Source: Pontibacterium sp049603715 (GTDB lineage Bacteria > Pseudomonadota > Gammaproteobacteria > Pseudomonadales > Balneatricaceae). Taken from it: 64,000 bases of DNA. The position numbers and the translations under genes were made by a program. Below are positions 25,117-33,812 of this stretch, one piece after another. The number at the start of each line of letters is the position of its first letter. Position 1 is the stretch's first letter. The notes below the pieces were generated by a model that had not been told where the DNA came from, made no database searches, and saw only the letters and a program-made list of their open reading frames with translations. The DNA lies in assembly GCA_049603715.1 (NCBI GenBank), contig JBMYSW010000003.1, forward strand, positions 1-64,000, given 5' to 3'.

Positions 25117-27017
25117 TTAGTTAGAAGGAGAAGCGGAGCCCTCATCACCAATCAAGATATCATCGCTAGGACTAGCGCTGCTGTCATCTTCTACGGGCTC
25201 CTCTTCGGCTGCCGCATCTTCAGTCGTTGCCGATGAAGTTGAGCTACTTGAGCCGCCTGTACTGGTCGTCGTAGTCGGAGGACTGTAAGTCACGGTATCA
25301 TTACCTGCAGCAGGTGCACTTCCTGTATTAATACTCGTGCTCGTCTCGGCGCTTTCAGAGGCTGTACCCGAATCTGCACCGGTCGTAGTATCCGCCACAG
25401 CAGCGCCTTGATCGGAGCTCCCTTCATCCGTTGCAGAAGCATCGTTCTCTTCTGACACCTGAGTTTGCTCTTCCTTTGTCTCCGTTACGTCAGATTCTTC
25501 TGTAACTTGAGCCTGTTCTTCGGTTGCTGCTTCTTCAGTCGCTGCTTCTTCAGTCGCTGCTTCTTCAGTCGCTGCCTCTTCAGTTGCTACCTCTTCAGTT
25601 GCTACCTCTTCAGTTGCTACCTCTTCAGTCGCTTCCTCTTCAGTCGCTTCCTCTTCAGTCGCTTCCTCTTCAGTCGCNNNNNNNNNNNNNNNNNNNNNNN
25701 NNNNNNNNNNNNNNNNNNNNNNNNNNNNNNNNNNNNNNNNNNNNNNNNNNNNNNNNNNNNNNNNNNNNNNNNNNCCTCTTCAGTCGCTTCCTCTTCAGTC
25801 GCTTCCTCTTCAGTCGCTTCCTCTTCAGTCGCTTCCTCTTCAGTCGCTTCCTCTTCAGTCGCTTCCTCTTCAGTCGCTTCCTCTTCAGTCGCTTCCTCTT
25901 CAGTTGCTTCCTCTTCAGTCACTTCTTCAGCGATCTCAGAGGCCGAAATCAGACCTGTACTCACGACTTCTTTGACAATGTTACCTACCGCCTCAGTCGC
26001 AGTTTGCACTGTAGTACTTAGTGTCGATAGCGCTGCAGTATCAACCGTTGGCGCGTTGACCAACGCTTCTTTTTGGCTTAAAACCTTTTCTACTGCATCA
26101 TCTGCAGCAGCTTGCAGTTTTTGAGCTTGCTCAGTCGCTTGCGCTTTTTCTTCTGCGGTCGCTTCTGGGTCCTCAGCTTTCGCTTGAAGTGCCGCAACAG
26201 CCGCTTTTGCCTGGTCCGCTGCTTTATCAGCCGTACCCGCAACGGTTACCACCGACGTTTGACCACTGTCAGCAACCGCTTTATCTGCGGCTGCTTGTTC
26301 TGTGGTAGCTTGTTTAAACGCATCAGGAGTCTTTTTAGGCAAAGTATCTGGAGTAGCTTCAACACCTTGCCCAGGCGTAATAGTTACGGTTTCTTTATCA
26401 GCAGCTTCTTCACTAGTATTGAATTGAGGGTATTCAGTGTTAACCGATAGCCCAGATAGAGTGGGAGCAATGCCCGCAAGACTTCCCCCAATTCTGAAGC
26501 TACTAAAGTTGTTTACACGCTGAAACTGCACCTTGCCCGAATTAACCGATGCGGCTGTTAGCCCTGTTTTAGCATTAAAAGAGGCCGATAAATCTGTACC
26601 TCGAATACCCATAGTCGCTGTTGGTGTGGTGTAAGACACGTTTGTAGGCAAACGCTTACCAATACCACCCGTTACTGCTTGAATAGAACCAGCGAATAGC
26701 TTCGTAACTTGTTTCTCTTTTTTCGGGTTAGCTTTATCAAGAATAAACTCATCAACCGACATCGTCGTATTGGGGCGTACCGCAATAAAAGTACCGTCTT
26801 TCAAACCAATTTGCACAATGCCACCCGCTTTGGTTTGAACAAAGTCTTTCTCTTCAATTTCGTCGCCAACTTTAAGTGACACTTTATTAGCGCCATCGGC
26901 TGATATTTTTTCAGCTTGACCAAGCACCACCAGCGCTTTACCGATCACTTGGGCGAATGCCTGATTACCAGCGACTAGGCATGCCAGCGCCAACAATATC
27001 CTAATTGTGTTTTTCAT
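25117..27017 (-). CDS. FecR-domain periplasmic protein with long acidic repeat (interrupted by assembly gap)
   Basis: Signal peptide MKNTIRILLALACLVAGNQAFA, then a FecR domain (about 30-160: GDEIEEKDFVQTKAGGIVQIGL, TTPTATMGIRGTDLSASF), an Ala/Lys/Gln-rich helical region (about 230-330), a tandem EEATE repeat, and an acidic Ser/Thr-rich tail ending DEGSASPSN. The frame shown downstream of the gap (stop at 25117) and the frame upstream of it differ only because the gap has an arbitrary length: the 15-bp repeat phase requires a gap of 15k+2 bases, while 97 N are present. I therefore treat it as one gene. FecR-domain proteins beside CHASE2 cyclases are thought to act in envelope sensing; a role as ligand or partner of the cyclase is inference. 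Confidence 0.85.
25513..25926 (-). repeat. 15-bp coding tandem repeat (EEATE units)
   Basis: Unit CTTCCTCTTCAGTCG (plus strand), encoding Glu-Glu-Ala-Thr-Glu on the minus strand, repeated on both sides of the gap. The units nearer the C terminus have drifted (EVATE, then EAATE), while the central ones are identical, which implies recent expansion. Copy number is unknown because of the gap. Confidence 0.95.
25678..25774. other. assembly gap (97 N) inside the tandem repeat
   Basis: A run of N in the middle of identical 15-bp units, as expected when short reads cannot span a repeat. The size is not a measured length: it breaks both the reading frame and the repeat phase. Confidence 0.97.
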
Positions 27018-27395
27018 CAGATAGGGTCTCTTTGTATTTCATGCGCTAAAACACGCAACGAATTTAAGTCGACAAAAGCGTCGAGCGAGAGAACAACAAG
27101 CAACCTTGCTTACATTAGGTCCTAAACATTATCTAGAACACGAATGTGGCAGGGTCTTTCGAAAGGTATACTGCAGAGGAGATAGTTTGTTTACATCCCT
27201 GTTTAACTGCATACTGCTGAACCGTACCAGCTCGTAAATTCAATCTTTTTAGTGTTTTAAACTCACACCAACTATAAAATTAATTGTAGCTTAAAACCTT
27301 ATAAGGTCTAGGGAAAATTTGTTTAAAATTCACTCTAATTGCCGATAACCTTACCAACAGCTGGCAATTTTTTGCTGCAGCGCGACATTTCTAGC
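27018..27395. other. AT-rich region upstream of the FecR gene
   Basis: No gene seen. The stretch must carry the FecR promoter (minus strand). It is AT-rich at 27230-27340, with no operator I can name. Confidence 0.4.
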
Positions 27396-27419
27396 AAAAA
27401 GGCGCCTTAGCGCCTTTCC
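27396..27419 (-). terminator. terminator after cpxA-like gene
   Basis: On the minus strand, AAAGGCGC-TAAG-GCGCCTTTTTG: a short GC stem (27400-27405 with 27410-27415) and T run just past the kinase stop codon. Confidence 0.85.
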
Positions 27420-27433
27420 TATCTTGAGCTTTA

Positions 27434-28819
27434 CTAATAAGGAATTTTAAAAGTTACGACCAAACCACGCTGCTCATGGTTTTTGATACTCATCTCACCA
27501 TTTAAGCGAGTCATAGCGCGCTGAGCAATACTCAAACCTAAGCCGTAGCCTTCACCCTTTGGGTCAACGCGGTAAAATGGCTTGGTTAGACTCGCGAGCA
27601 CCTCATCAGATACCCCCTCACCAAAGTCACGCACTTCAAAAACTAGCCGACCGCCCTCAGCATACACTGACATATCAATAGGTAATGACGTATCAGTGTA
27701 CTTACACGCATTCACCAACGCATTCATAATGGCGCGCTCAAGTAACGCGGGCGTGGTTTTTACAGGCTCTAAAGTCACTGCAGGCAAACAAACATTGACC
27801 ACTCGGCGCGGGTAGCTGAATTTAATGTCACTCGCCAAACCTTCCAACATAGGCTGAACAGGTACAGGCTCAGGCGACAACGCTTGCGACTCAAGTTTGG
27901 ATAGATTCATCATTTCGGCAATGAGGTGGCTTAAGCGATCACACTCGCTCATCATCCGCACCAAGACTTTTTCTTCACCCCAGCGCTGCTGAGCCAAGCC
28001 AGCCGCGGCCTGTAACCGAGCTAAAGGTGCTCGCAACTCATGAGAGATATCCTGCATCAAAGCGGTTTGAGAATTAATGTGCCGGTCTAAAAACTCCGAC
28101 ATTAAATGAAACTCGCGCGCCAAGTCGCCAAACTCGTCGTGACGCTGACTCAAACCACGGTCAGGACGTGTTTCCAACTCACCTTGACGAATGGCGACCA
28201 CAAGTGACTTGAGCCTATTTACAGGGCGCACAATCATCAGCGTCATTAGCCAAGCGGCAATAGCAGACACCACAAACACAATGACGAGCTGCAACGACAG
28301 AAGCTTTTCTAACGCCTTAGAGGACCCAGACAAAGAAAATGGCCGCTGAGAAAAAATGGTCACACGATAGATGCGCCCGATATCCGAGGTGACTTCGTAA
28401 ATACTGGCTGGAGGCGCCTGCGGCCTAAACTTACCTGGCAACGCCAACACAGGGCGTTTACCCGTTAAGTCATAAACCTCCATCATTACAGGCGGCGGAC
28501 GAAAGGGTTTTTTATCGTCGTCATCGCCTTTGCCCTTAAACTGCCAAGGCTTGGCTGGGCCATTCAGTGATACGAAACCGCGATGCTCATACATCGCAAT
28601 AAGCCGCACCGCGTGACCACGGCCCACCAGCACAACATTTTCGCGAAAGCGTTCGGCTTCGTTACTCACCGATACAAAAAACACGGTCGCCGCAATAATG
28701 GCCGCGTTAGTGAGCCACAGGGACAAAAACATCGGCCAAAACAAGCCGCGAAAGACCTGCCTCAGCGCCAGCTTGCCTTGCAGCAACTCGGTGACATTGA
28801 ACCGCCCAAAAACTCGCAT
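27434..28819 (-). CDS. cpxA: CpxA-like envelope-stress sensor histidine kinase
   Basis: 461 residues: membrane helix (about 26-50), periplasmic sensor (about 52-172), second helix (about 174-197), HAMP linker, dimerisation/phosphoacceptor helix with DISHELRAPLARL (His260) and an ATPase domain (ALVNACKYT, Asn370; DFGEGVSDEVL; GYGLGLSIAQ). The periplasmic part has a Lys/Asp-rich patch (KGKGDDDDKK, 95-104) not usual in E. coli CpxA. Length equals CpxA (457). Its ATG overlaps the regulator stop (TAATG). The identity as CpxA rests on the CpxR box in front of the adjacent cpxP/spy-like gene. Confidence 0.9.
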   Translation of the reverse strand: MRVFGRFNVTELLQGKLALRQVFRGLFWPMFLSLWLTNAAIIAATVFFVSVSNEAERFRENVVLVGRGHAVRLIAMYEHRGFVSLNGPAKPWQFKGKGDDDDKKPFRPPPVMMEVYDLTGKRPVLALPGKFRPQAPPASIYEVTSDIGRIYRVTIFSQRPFSLSGSSKALEKLLSLQLVIVFVVSAIAAWLMTLMIVRPVNRLKSLVVAIRQGELETRPDRGLSQRHDEFGDLAREFHLMSEFLDRHINSQTALMQDISHELRAPLARLQAAAGLAQQRWGEEKVLVRMMSECDRLSHLIAEMMNLSKLESQALSPEPVPVQPMLEGLASDIKFSYPRRVVNVCLPAVTLEPVKTTPALLERAIMNALVNACKYTDTSLPIDMSVYAEGGRLVFEVRDFGEGVSDEVLASLTKPFYRVDPKGEGYGLGLSIAQRAMTRLNGEMSIKNHEQRGLVVTFKIPY

Positions 28820-29523
28820 TAAACCGCCTTCACAAATTGGTAGCCCACACCACGCACGGTTTTAATCAGTTCCATATCCGGTAGGCGCTTAGCCAGTTTG
28901 ACGCGCACGCGGCTCACGTGAACATCCAGCGAGCGGTCGTAAGCCACTAACTTGCGATGTAATACCAACTCGGTCAGCTGCTCCTTAGACAAGGTATTGC
29001 CCGCATTATTCATAAGATAAGCCAGTACATTAAACTCGGTACCGGTCAGCTCTAATAACTCGCCACCCACATTAACTTCGCGAGTACCGGGGTTAAGCTC
29101 AATATCAAACGCTTGTATCGCGCTGTTAGGAAACAAGGTTTGCTTAGCGGTGCTGTCTGCACGACGTAAAATCGCACGAATGCGTGCCACTAGCTCGCGA
29201 GGATTACAAGGCTTACTCAGGTAGTCGTCTGCGCCCATTTCTAGGCCCAAAATGCGATCAATATCCTCGCCTCGCCCTGTGAGCATTAACACCGGCGTAT
29301 CCACAGCCGGCCTTAACTGCTGCAACAGCTCCAAGCCACTTTTACCCGGCATCATAACGTCGAGGGTCATTAAGTCATAACGATGGCCTGCGTTTAAACG
29401 CTCAAGCGCCTCGTCTGCATTGTAGGCATAATCGACTTCAAAGCCTTCGGCCTGCAGGTAATCACCCAAGAGTTCAGATAACTCAACATCGTCATCTACA
29501 AAGAGTATTTTGGCTTGGCTCAC
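28819..29523 (-). CDS. cpxR: CpxR-like OmpR-family response regulator
   Basis: 234 residues: receiver domain with the acidic pocket (FVDDDVEL), phosphoacceptor Asp55 (LDVMMPGKSG) and the conserved Lys in LSKPCNPREL; then a winged-helix OmpR/PhoB DNA-binding domain (LTGTEFNVLAYLM, SLDVHVSRVRVKL, IKTVRGVGYQF). It is cotranscribed with and overlaps the kinase gene. Partner and box place it as CpxR, the regulator of periplasmic and inner-membrane protein stress. The divergent gene is a CpxP/Spy-type protein, the expected first target. Confidence 0.93.
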   Translation of the reverse strand: MSQAKILFVDDDVELSELLGDYLQAEGFEVDYAYNADEALERLNAGHRYDLMTLDVMMPGKSGLELLQQLRPAVDTPVLMLTGRGEDIDRILGLEMGADDYLSKPCNPRELVARIRAILRRADSTAKQTLFPNSAIQAFDIELNPGTREVNVGGELLELTGTEFNVLAYLMNNAGNTLSKEQLTELVLHRKLVAYDRSLDVHVSRVRVKLAKRLPDMELIKTVRGVGYQFVKAV

Positions 29524-29611
29524 ATGCTTTCCTCACTTAACAGGCATCACTAACGGCTCACAAACTGAGCTCATTTCTATTTTTACACACTTTTTTCGTC
29601 AACCTAGGGGC

Positions 29612-29626
29612 TTTACCCATCTTTAC
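29612..29626 (-). promoter_or_regulatory. CpxR box
   Basis: The minus strand reads GTAAAGATGGGTAAA, an exact match to the CpxR consensus GTAAA-N5-GTAAA. It lies between the divergent cpxRA-like and cpxP/spy-like genes, about 90 bases from each start, so it can serve both. Confidence 0.88.
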
Positions 29627-29713
29627 AGGCTAGCAACCCTTCTTCGCAAAGACAAAGCGCATACTGGTTTCCACATTGAGTCATATGTTGAATCACACAC
29701 GGAGAATTAAACA

Positions 29714-30211
29714 ATGCGTAAATCAATCGTTGCAGTTGCCGTTTCCACCGCTTTGTTAATGGGTGGTGTTAATCTCGCACAGGCCAAACCTCATGGCTTT
29801 ATGGGCATGCAACAGGGCGGCCCAAAAATCGAGCGCTTAGCCCGCGCACTTGACCTTACCGATGAGCAGGTTGCTCAGCTCGACGAAGCCATGTCGGCAA
29901 AAGGCGTAGAAATGCGCCAAATCGGTCGTGCAGCCTTTTCGTTGGGCGAGCAACTCAACACCCTAGACCCGCTGGCGGCTGACTATCAGGCGAAAGTTGA
30001 GGCGCTAAAGTCAGAGGCCTCAACCAACGCAGCACAAATGGTGCAAATGCGCGCCGACCAGCAAAAAATCTTGGCGGATGTACTTACACCTGAGCAGCTT
30101 ACTAAGCTGCAACAGCTAAAAGAGGAAAAGGCAAAGCGCTTTGGCGAGCGTGACGGTAAGCACGGCGGCAAACATGGAGAGCGTGAATTTCGAGGCTACG
30201 AGCGCTCTTAA
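29714..30211 (+). CDS. Spy/CpxP-family periplasmic chaperone
   Basis: 165 residues with signal peptide MRKSIVAVAVSTALLMGGV (cleavage after AQA). Two LTxxQ-type motifs are present (ALDLTDEQ and VLTPEQ), the mark of the Spy/CpxP cradle fold. The C terminus is rich in Lys, Gly and His (KHGGKHGERE), which may bind metal. CpxP inhibits CpxA in unstressed cells and is strongly induced by CpxR; Spy is a general chaperone. The gene stands divergent from cpxRA with a CpxR box between, so I favour CpxP function. The ATG follows GGAG. Confidence 0.9.
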   Translation: MRKSIVAVAVSTALLMGGVNLAQAKPHGFMGMQQGGPKIERLARALDLTDEQVAQLDEAMSAKGVEMRQIGRAAFSLGEQLNTLDPLAADYQAKVEALKSEASTNAAQMVQMRADQQKILADVLTPEQLTKLQQLKEEKAKRFGERDGKHGGKHGEREFRGYERS

Positions 30212-30235
30212 TCACACACCCAACCGCTAAAAACG

Positions 30236-30266
30236 CAAAAAGGCCACCCAAGAAGGTGGCCTTTTT
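30236..30266. terminator. bidirectional terminator cpxP-like / trmB
   Basis: An 8-bp perfect stem (AGGCCACC 30241-30248 with GGTGGCCT 30255-30262), A run before and T run after, between two convergent genes. Confidence 0.92.
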
Positions 30267-30285
30267 GTGTTACATACGCTGACGC

Positions 30286-31023
30286 TTATTGCTTCTCGAA
30301 CATTAAGTCCCAAACACCATGACCTAAACGCTCACCACGGCGCTGAAACTTGGTCACAGGGCGCCACTCAGGCTGGGGCGAAAACTCACCTTCACCCGCA
30401 ACATTTTTATAACCCGGCGCAGCACTCATCACTTCCATCATGTGCTCTGCATAGTTTTCCCAGTCAGTGGCCATATGGAATACACCACCCACTTTAAGTT
30501 TTGCTCTTAGTGTCTCAGCAAACTCTGGCTGGACGATACGACGCTTGTGGTGCTTTTTCTTATGCCATGGATCTGGGAAGAATAACTGTACACAGTCCAA
30601 ACTATTATCGGCGATACACTTGTCTAACACCTCAATCGCGTCATCACAATAAACGCGAATGTTATCCAAACCTGCTTCCGTCGCATTGTTAAGTAAACGG
30701 CCTACACCCGGACGGTGCACCTCAATACCGATATAGTTTTTATGAGGCTCTGCATGTGCCATAGCGACCAGCGAATCCCCCATGCCAAAGCCGATTTCGA
30801 GCACCAAGGGCGCTTCGCGACCAAAGGTCTCTGCCGGATTAAGCGGCCCATCGGCAAGGTTTAACCCCATCTTTGGCCAAGATTCCTCTAACGCCCGTTG
30901 TTGACTGTCGGTCATACGCCCCGCACGTAATACAAAGCTACGTACCTTACGCACAATACGGCCGTCGGCATCAGGCTCGGATGAAAGGGTAGGTTTAGGT
31001 AATTCGAATTTTTCTTCGCTCAT
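30286..31023 (-). CDS. trmB: tRNA (guanine-N7-)-methyltransferase TrmB
   Basis: 245 residues with the SAM-binding motif LEIGFGMGDSLV and the TrmB signatures IGIEVHRPGVG, LFFPDPWHKKKHHKRR and TDWENYAEHM. It methylates G46 in the variable loop of many tRNAs. I choose the ATG at 31023 (SEEKFELPKP) over a GTG two codons earlier. Its position next to thiG matches Pseudomonas. Confidence 0.96.
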   Translation of the reverse strand: MSEEKFELPKPTLSSEPDADGRIVRKVRSFVLRAGRMTDSQQRALEESWPKMGLNLADGPLNPAETFGREAPLVLEIGFGMGDSLVAMAHAEPHKNYIGIEVHRPGVGRLLNNATEAGLDNIRVYCDDAIEVLDKCIADNSLDCVQLFFPDPWHKKKHHKRRIVQPEFAETLRAKLKVGGVFHMATDWENYAEHMMEVMSAAPGYKNVAGEGEFSPQPEWRPVTKFQRRGERLGHGVWDLMFEKQ

Positions 31024-31100
31024 GAGCACTTACAATCTTTAGGTAGAGACACACAAGGCGGCTAAGCCGCCCTGTGTTTGAGAGACAAGTCGCCTCAGGA

Positions 31101-31892
31101 TTAGCCAATAATGCCTTCTAATGGAGATGAGGCATTAGCGTACTTTTTCCGTGGCATACGGCCAGCTAAAAAGGCTTCGCGACCCGCTTGAATCGCTTTA
31201 TTCATGGCACTCGCCATAAGGATAGGGTCTTTCGCCGCTGCAATAGCGGTGTTCATCAACACGCCTTCACAGCCCATTTCCATCGCAATGGCTGCATCCG
31301 ACGCCGTACCCACACCGGCATCAACGATGATAGGCACATTAGCCGCTTCCATAATCAAGCGAATGTTGTGTGGGTTTAAGATACCCAAACCAGAGCCGAT
31401 CAAAGAGCCTAATGGCATCACCGCCACACAGCCCATGTCTTCAAGCTGTTTAGCAACAATCGGGTCGTCATTGGTGTAAACCATGACTTTAAAGCCATCT
31501 TTTACCAAGGTTTCCGCCGCAGCAATGGTTTCTACGATGTTAGGGTAAAGGGTTTTTTGGTCGCCCAATACTTCCAGCTTCACCAAATCGTGACCATCAA
31601 GTAACTCACGGGCTAAGCGACAAGTACGCACAGCATCTTGCGCGGTGTAGCAACCGGCTGTATTCGGCAAAATCGTGTATTTATCTGGCGAGATGACATC
31701 CAACAAGTTTGGCTCATCAGGGTTTTGGCCAATGTTTGTACGACGCACAGCCACAGTGACAATTTCGGCACCACTGGCTTCTATCGCCGCTTGTGTTTCA
31801 GCCATGTCGACATATTTACCGGTGCCAACCAACAAGCGAGAGTTATAAGTTTTACCGCCAATTTCGAGCAAGTCAGACTTTGGGTTACTCAT
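31101..31892 (-). CDS. thiG: thiazole synthase ThiG
   Basis: 263 residues, TIM barrel. It carries the Schiff-base lysine in DLVKLEVLGD (Lys105), ILPNTAGCYTAQDAVRTC, IIVDAGVGTASDAA and GVLMNTAIA. It forms the thiazole phosphate of thiamine from deoxyxylulose phosphate, dehydroglycine and ThiS thiocarboxylate. thiS lies directly upstream (51-base gap). I found no TPP riboswitch in front of this group. An imperfect hairpin without a T tract (31051-31077) follows. Confidence 0.97.
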   Translation of the reverse strand: MSNPKSDLLEIGGKTYNSRLLVGTGKYVDMAETQAAIEASGAEIVTVAVRRTNIGQNPDEPNLLDVISPDKYTILPNTAGCYTAQDAVRTCRLARELLDGHDLVKLEVLGDQKTLYPNIVETIAAAETLVKDGFKVMVYTNDDPIVAKQLEDMGCVAVMPLGSLIGSGLGILNPHNIRLIMEAANVPIIVDAGVGTASDAAIAMEMGCEGVLMNTAIAAAKDPILMASAMNKAIQAGREAFLAGRMPRKKYANASSPLEGIIG

Positions 31893-31942
31893 TAATTCTT
31901 TCCTAAACCAACTGTTAATTTAAAGAGCAAAACAAGGGGCGA

Positions 31943-32143
31943 TTAACCGCCACCAATGGCATGAACCACTTCCACCACGTCGCCCTCAGACAAGGCAAAG
32001 GATGGGTGCTCGCTGCGCGGCACAATATCCATGTTTACTTCAATGGCAATACGTTTGCCCGTCAACTCAAGCGTTGCAATCAGGTCTGCTAATGTAGCCC
32101 CTTGCTGCAGCTCAAGCGCGTCGCCATTTACATTTACTTGCAT
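31943..32143 (-). CDS. thiS: sulfur carrier protein ThiS
   Basis: 66 residues with a ubiquitin-like fold and the C-terminal diglycine (HAIGGG) that is adenylated and converted to the thiocarboxylate. It donates sulfur to ThiG. The start overlaps the end of the DUF423 gene by 10 bases, which suggests translational coupling within one transcript. Confidence 0.94.
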   Translation of the reverse strand: MQVNVNGDALELQQGATLADLIATLELTGKRIAIEVNMDIVPRSEHPSFALSEGDVVEVVHAIGGG

Positions 32144-32532
32144 GCTTCACCTCTTTTCAACACGCTCGACAACGCTAACGCTGCCCAAGCTCCAATCCAA
32201 ACAACACCACCCACGGGCGTGATAAACGCGAACAACCGCTCACCTGTGAGCGCCAGTAGATACAAGCTACCAGAAAACAAAATAATACCCGCCGCAAAGC
32301 CTATCACCGCCACATGCACCGCGCGCTGATTCAGCTTAAAGCAAACGCCACTAAGCAGAGCAACAAACAGCGCACCAACATGGTAAAAGTGGTACTGGTT
32401 AGCAGTTTTAAACGTCGCCAAGGCACTTGCCGACAAGCGATGCTCCAGCCCATGCCCAGCAAATGCACCGAGGGCAACGGCGAGCATGCCTAAAAAAGCG
32501 GCCACGCCTATCCATTTTTGACTTAATGTCAT
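32134..32532 (-). CDS. DUF423 small membrane protein (YgdD family)
   Basis: 132 residues with four predicted membrane helices. It has the family start (GVAAFLGMLAVALGAFAGHGL) and a conserved middle (YHFYHVGALFVALL). Family function is unknown. It forms a unit with thiS and thiG. Confidence 0.9.
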   Translation of the reverse strand: MTLSQKWIGVAAFLGMLAVALGAFAGHGLEHRLSASALATFKTANQYHFYHVGALFVALLSGVCFKLNQRAVHVAVIGFAAGIILFSGSLYLLALTGERLFAFITPVGGVVWIGAWAALALSSVLKRGEACK

Positions 32533-32582
32533 GCGTTCTTTTTTCCGTAGCAGCGATTGTCGCTAAAAAAGCGGCTAAACAC

Positions 32583-32613
32583 AAAAAAGCCGCCCATCGG
32601 GGCGGCTCTTTTT
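32583..32613 (-). terminator. rpoH terminator
   Basis: An 8-bp perfect stem (AGCCGCCC 32588-32595 with GGGCGGCT 32600-32607), ATCG loop, T run on the minus strand, just past the rpoH stop. Confidence 0.92.
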
Positions 32614-32630
32614 ACGAAAGCCCTAGCCAC

Positions 32631-33485
32631 TTAGTGCGCCATGGCCTTGCGAATTTTAGTCATGGCGTTTTTTTCTAGCTGACGAATACGTTCAGCAGAC
32701 ACTTGGTAGCGGTCTGCCAACTCGTGCAACGTGGCTTTCTCGTCGCTCAACCAACGCTGTACCAAGATGTCTTGGCTGCGCTCATCAAGGTCTTTCATGG
32801 CTTCCATCAAGCGCGCTTGAGAATCGTCAGACCACTGTTGCGCCTCTACCTGTGCGGCAGGGTCAGCATTTTGCGATTCAAGGTAATGCACAGGTGCATA
32901 AGCCACACTGTCATCATCTTCGCCCGCAGGTGCGTCGAATGTCGCATCACTAGAAGCCAAGCGACCTTCCATATCACGAACAACGCTCGCTTCGACGCCT
33001 AGGTCTTCAGCAATGGCGTTGACTTCGTCGTTGTTCATCCAGCTCAGGCCTTTTTTACGTGAGCGAAGATTAAAGAACAACTTACGCTGCGCTTTGGTGG
33101 TCGCAATTTTTACGATACGCCAGTTGCGCAAAATAAATTCATGCATTTCTGCTTTGATCCAATGCACGGCAAAGGATACCAAGCGAACCCCCATGGTAGG
33201 GTCAAAGCGACGTACAGCCTTCATTAGGCCAACGTTACCTTCTTGGATTAGGTCGCCCAGTGGCAAACCGTAACCCGAGTAGCTTTTGGCCACGTGGACC
33301 ACAAAGCGCAAGTGAGACATAACCAACATACGTGCAGCGTCAACGTCTTCTTCATAAAAAAGCTTATCGGCTAATTGACGCTCTTCCTCGGCGCTAAGCA
33401 CCGGAATCGCACCCACAGACTGCACGTAGGCGTCTAGGTTACGTCCTGGAGAAAGATTTTCGACAATTGTCAGGCTGTTGCTCAT
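32631..33485 (-). CDS. rpoH: heat-shock sigma factor RpoH (sigma-32)
   Basis: 284 residues: region 2 (GDLIQEGNVGLMKAVRRFDP, VHWIKAEMHEFI), the RpoH-specific box AQRKLFFNLR (132-141) and a region 4 helix-turn-helix (LHELADRYQVSAERIRQLEKNAMTKIR). It directs RNA polymerase to heat-shock promoters. It lies close to the ftsYEX cluster on the same strand, separated by 327 bases that must hold its promoter(s), in the order seen in Pseudomonas and E. coli. Confidence 0.97.
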   Translation of the reverse strand: MSNSLTIVENLSPGRNLDAYVQSVGAIPVLSAEEERQLADKLFYEEDVDAARMLVMSHLRFVVHVAKSYSGYGLPLGDLIQEGNVGLMKAVRRFDPTMGVRLVSFAVHWIKAEMHEFILRNWRIVKIATTKAQRKLFFNLRSRKKGLSWMNNDEVNAIAEDLGVEASVVRDMEGRLASSDATFDAPAGEDDDSVAYAPVHYLESQNADPAAQVEAQQWSDDSQARLMEAMKDLDERSQDILVQRWLSDEKATLHELADRYQVSAERIRQLEKNAMTKIRKAMAH

Positions 33486-33812
33486 TTATTCACCTTACTT
33501 GGTTAGCAGCAAGCTGCTGTTGTTGCATTCGGTTTCAGGTTGTTAACGCTACGCTTTTTATTGGCTTAGCGTTGTACCTTTAATAAGAACGTATCGACCT
33601 TTGTCATTCGTCCTTTACTGAGTTTCAGTTCACCATATGCATGTGAAACCAACATGAATATAGCTGAAAATCAGCGATTGGCCAGCTAGCATGCATCAAT
33701 CACACAGGGTTTTCAATGCCTGAGCCATTTTATCAAATTTTCTAACGACATCAGGCCAGAAAAAGCCAAAAACCAACGAAAACCCGCCTTAACTCAAAAG
33801 ACGTATCGCTCA
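33486..33812. other. rpoH leader and promoter region
   Basis: No gene seen. A loose 7-bp inverted repeat (AACGCTA from 33545, TAGCGTT ending near 33573) lies in the leader. I cannot call a thermosensor structure by eye. Confidence 0.4.

Noticed and set aside
25465..26124. Plus-strand frames with SSVAS and LFSRF repeats
   Set aside because: They are shadows of the minus-strand EEATE tandem repeat in the FecR-domain gene.
31051..31077. Hairpin after thiG as a terminator
   Set aside because: The stem is imperfect and no T run follows on the minus strand.
32533..32582. TPP riboswitch in front of the thiS-thiG group
   Set aside because: The space upstream of the DUF423-thiS-thiG unit is only about 50 bases before the rpoH terminator and shows no THI-box motifs.
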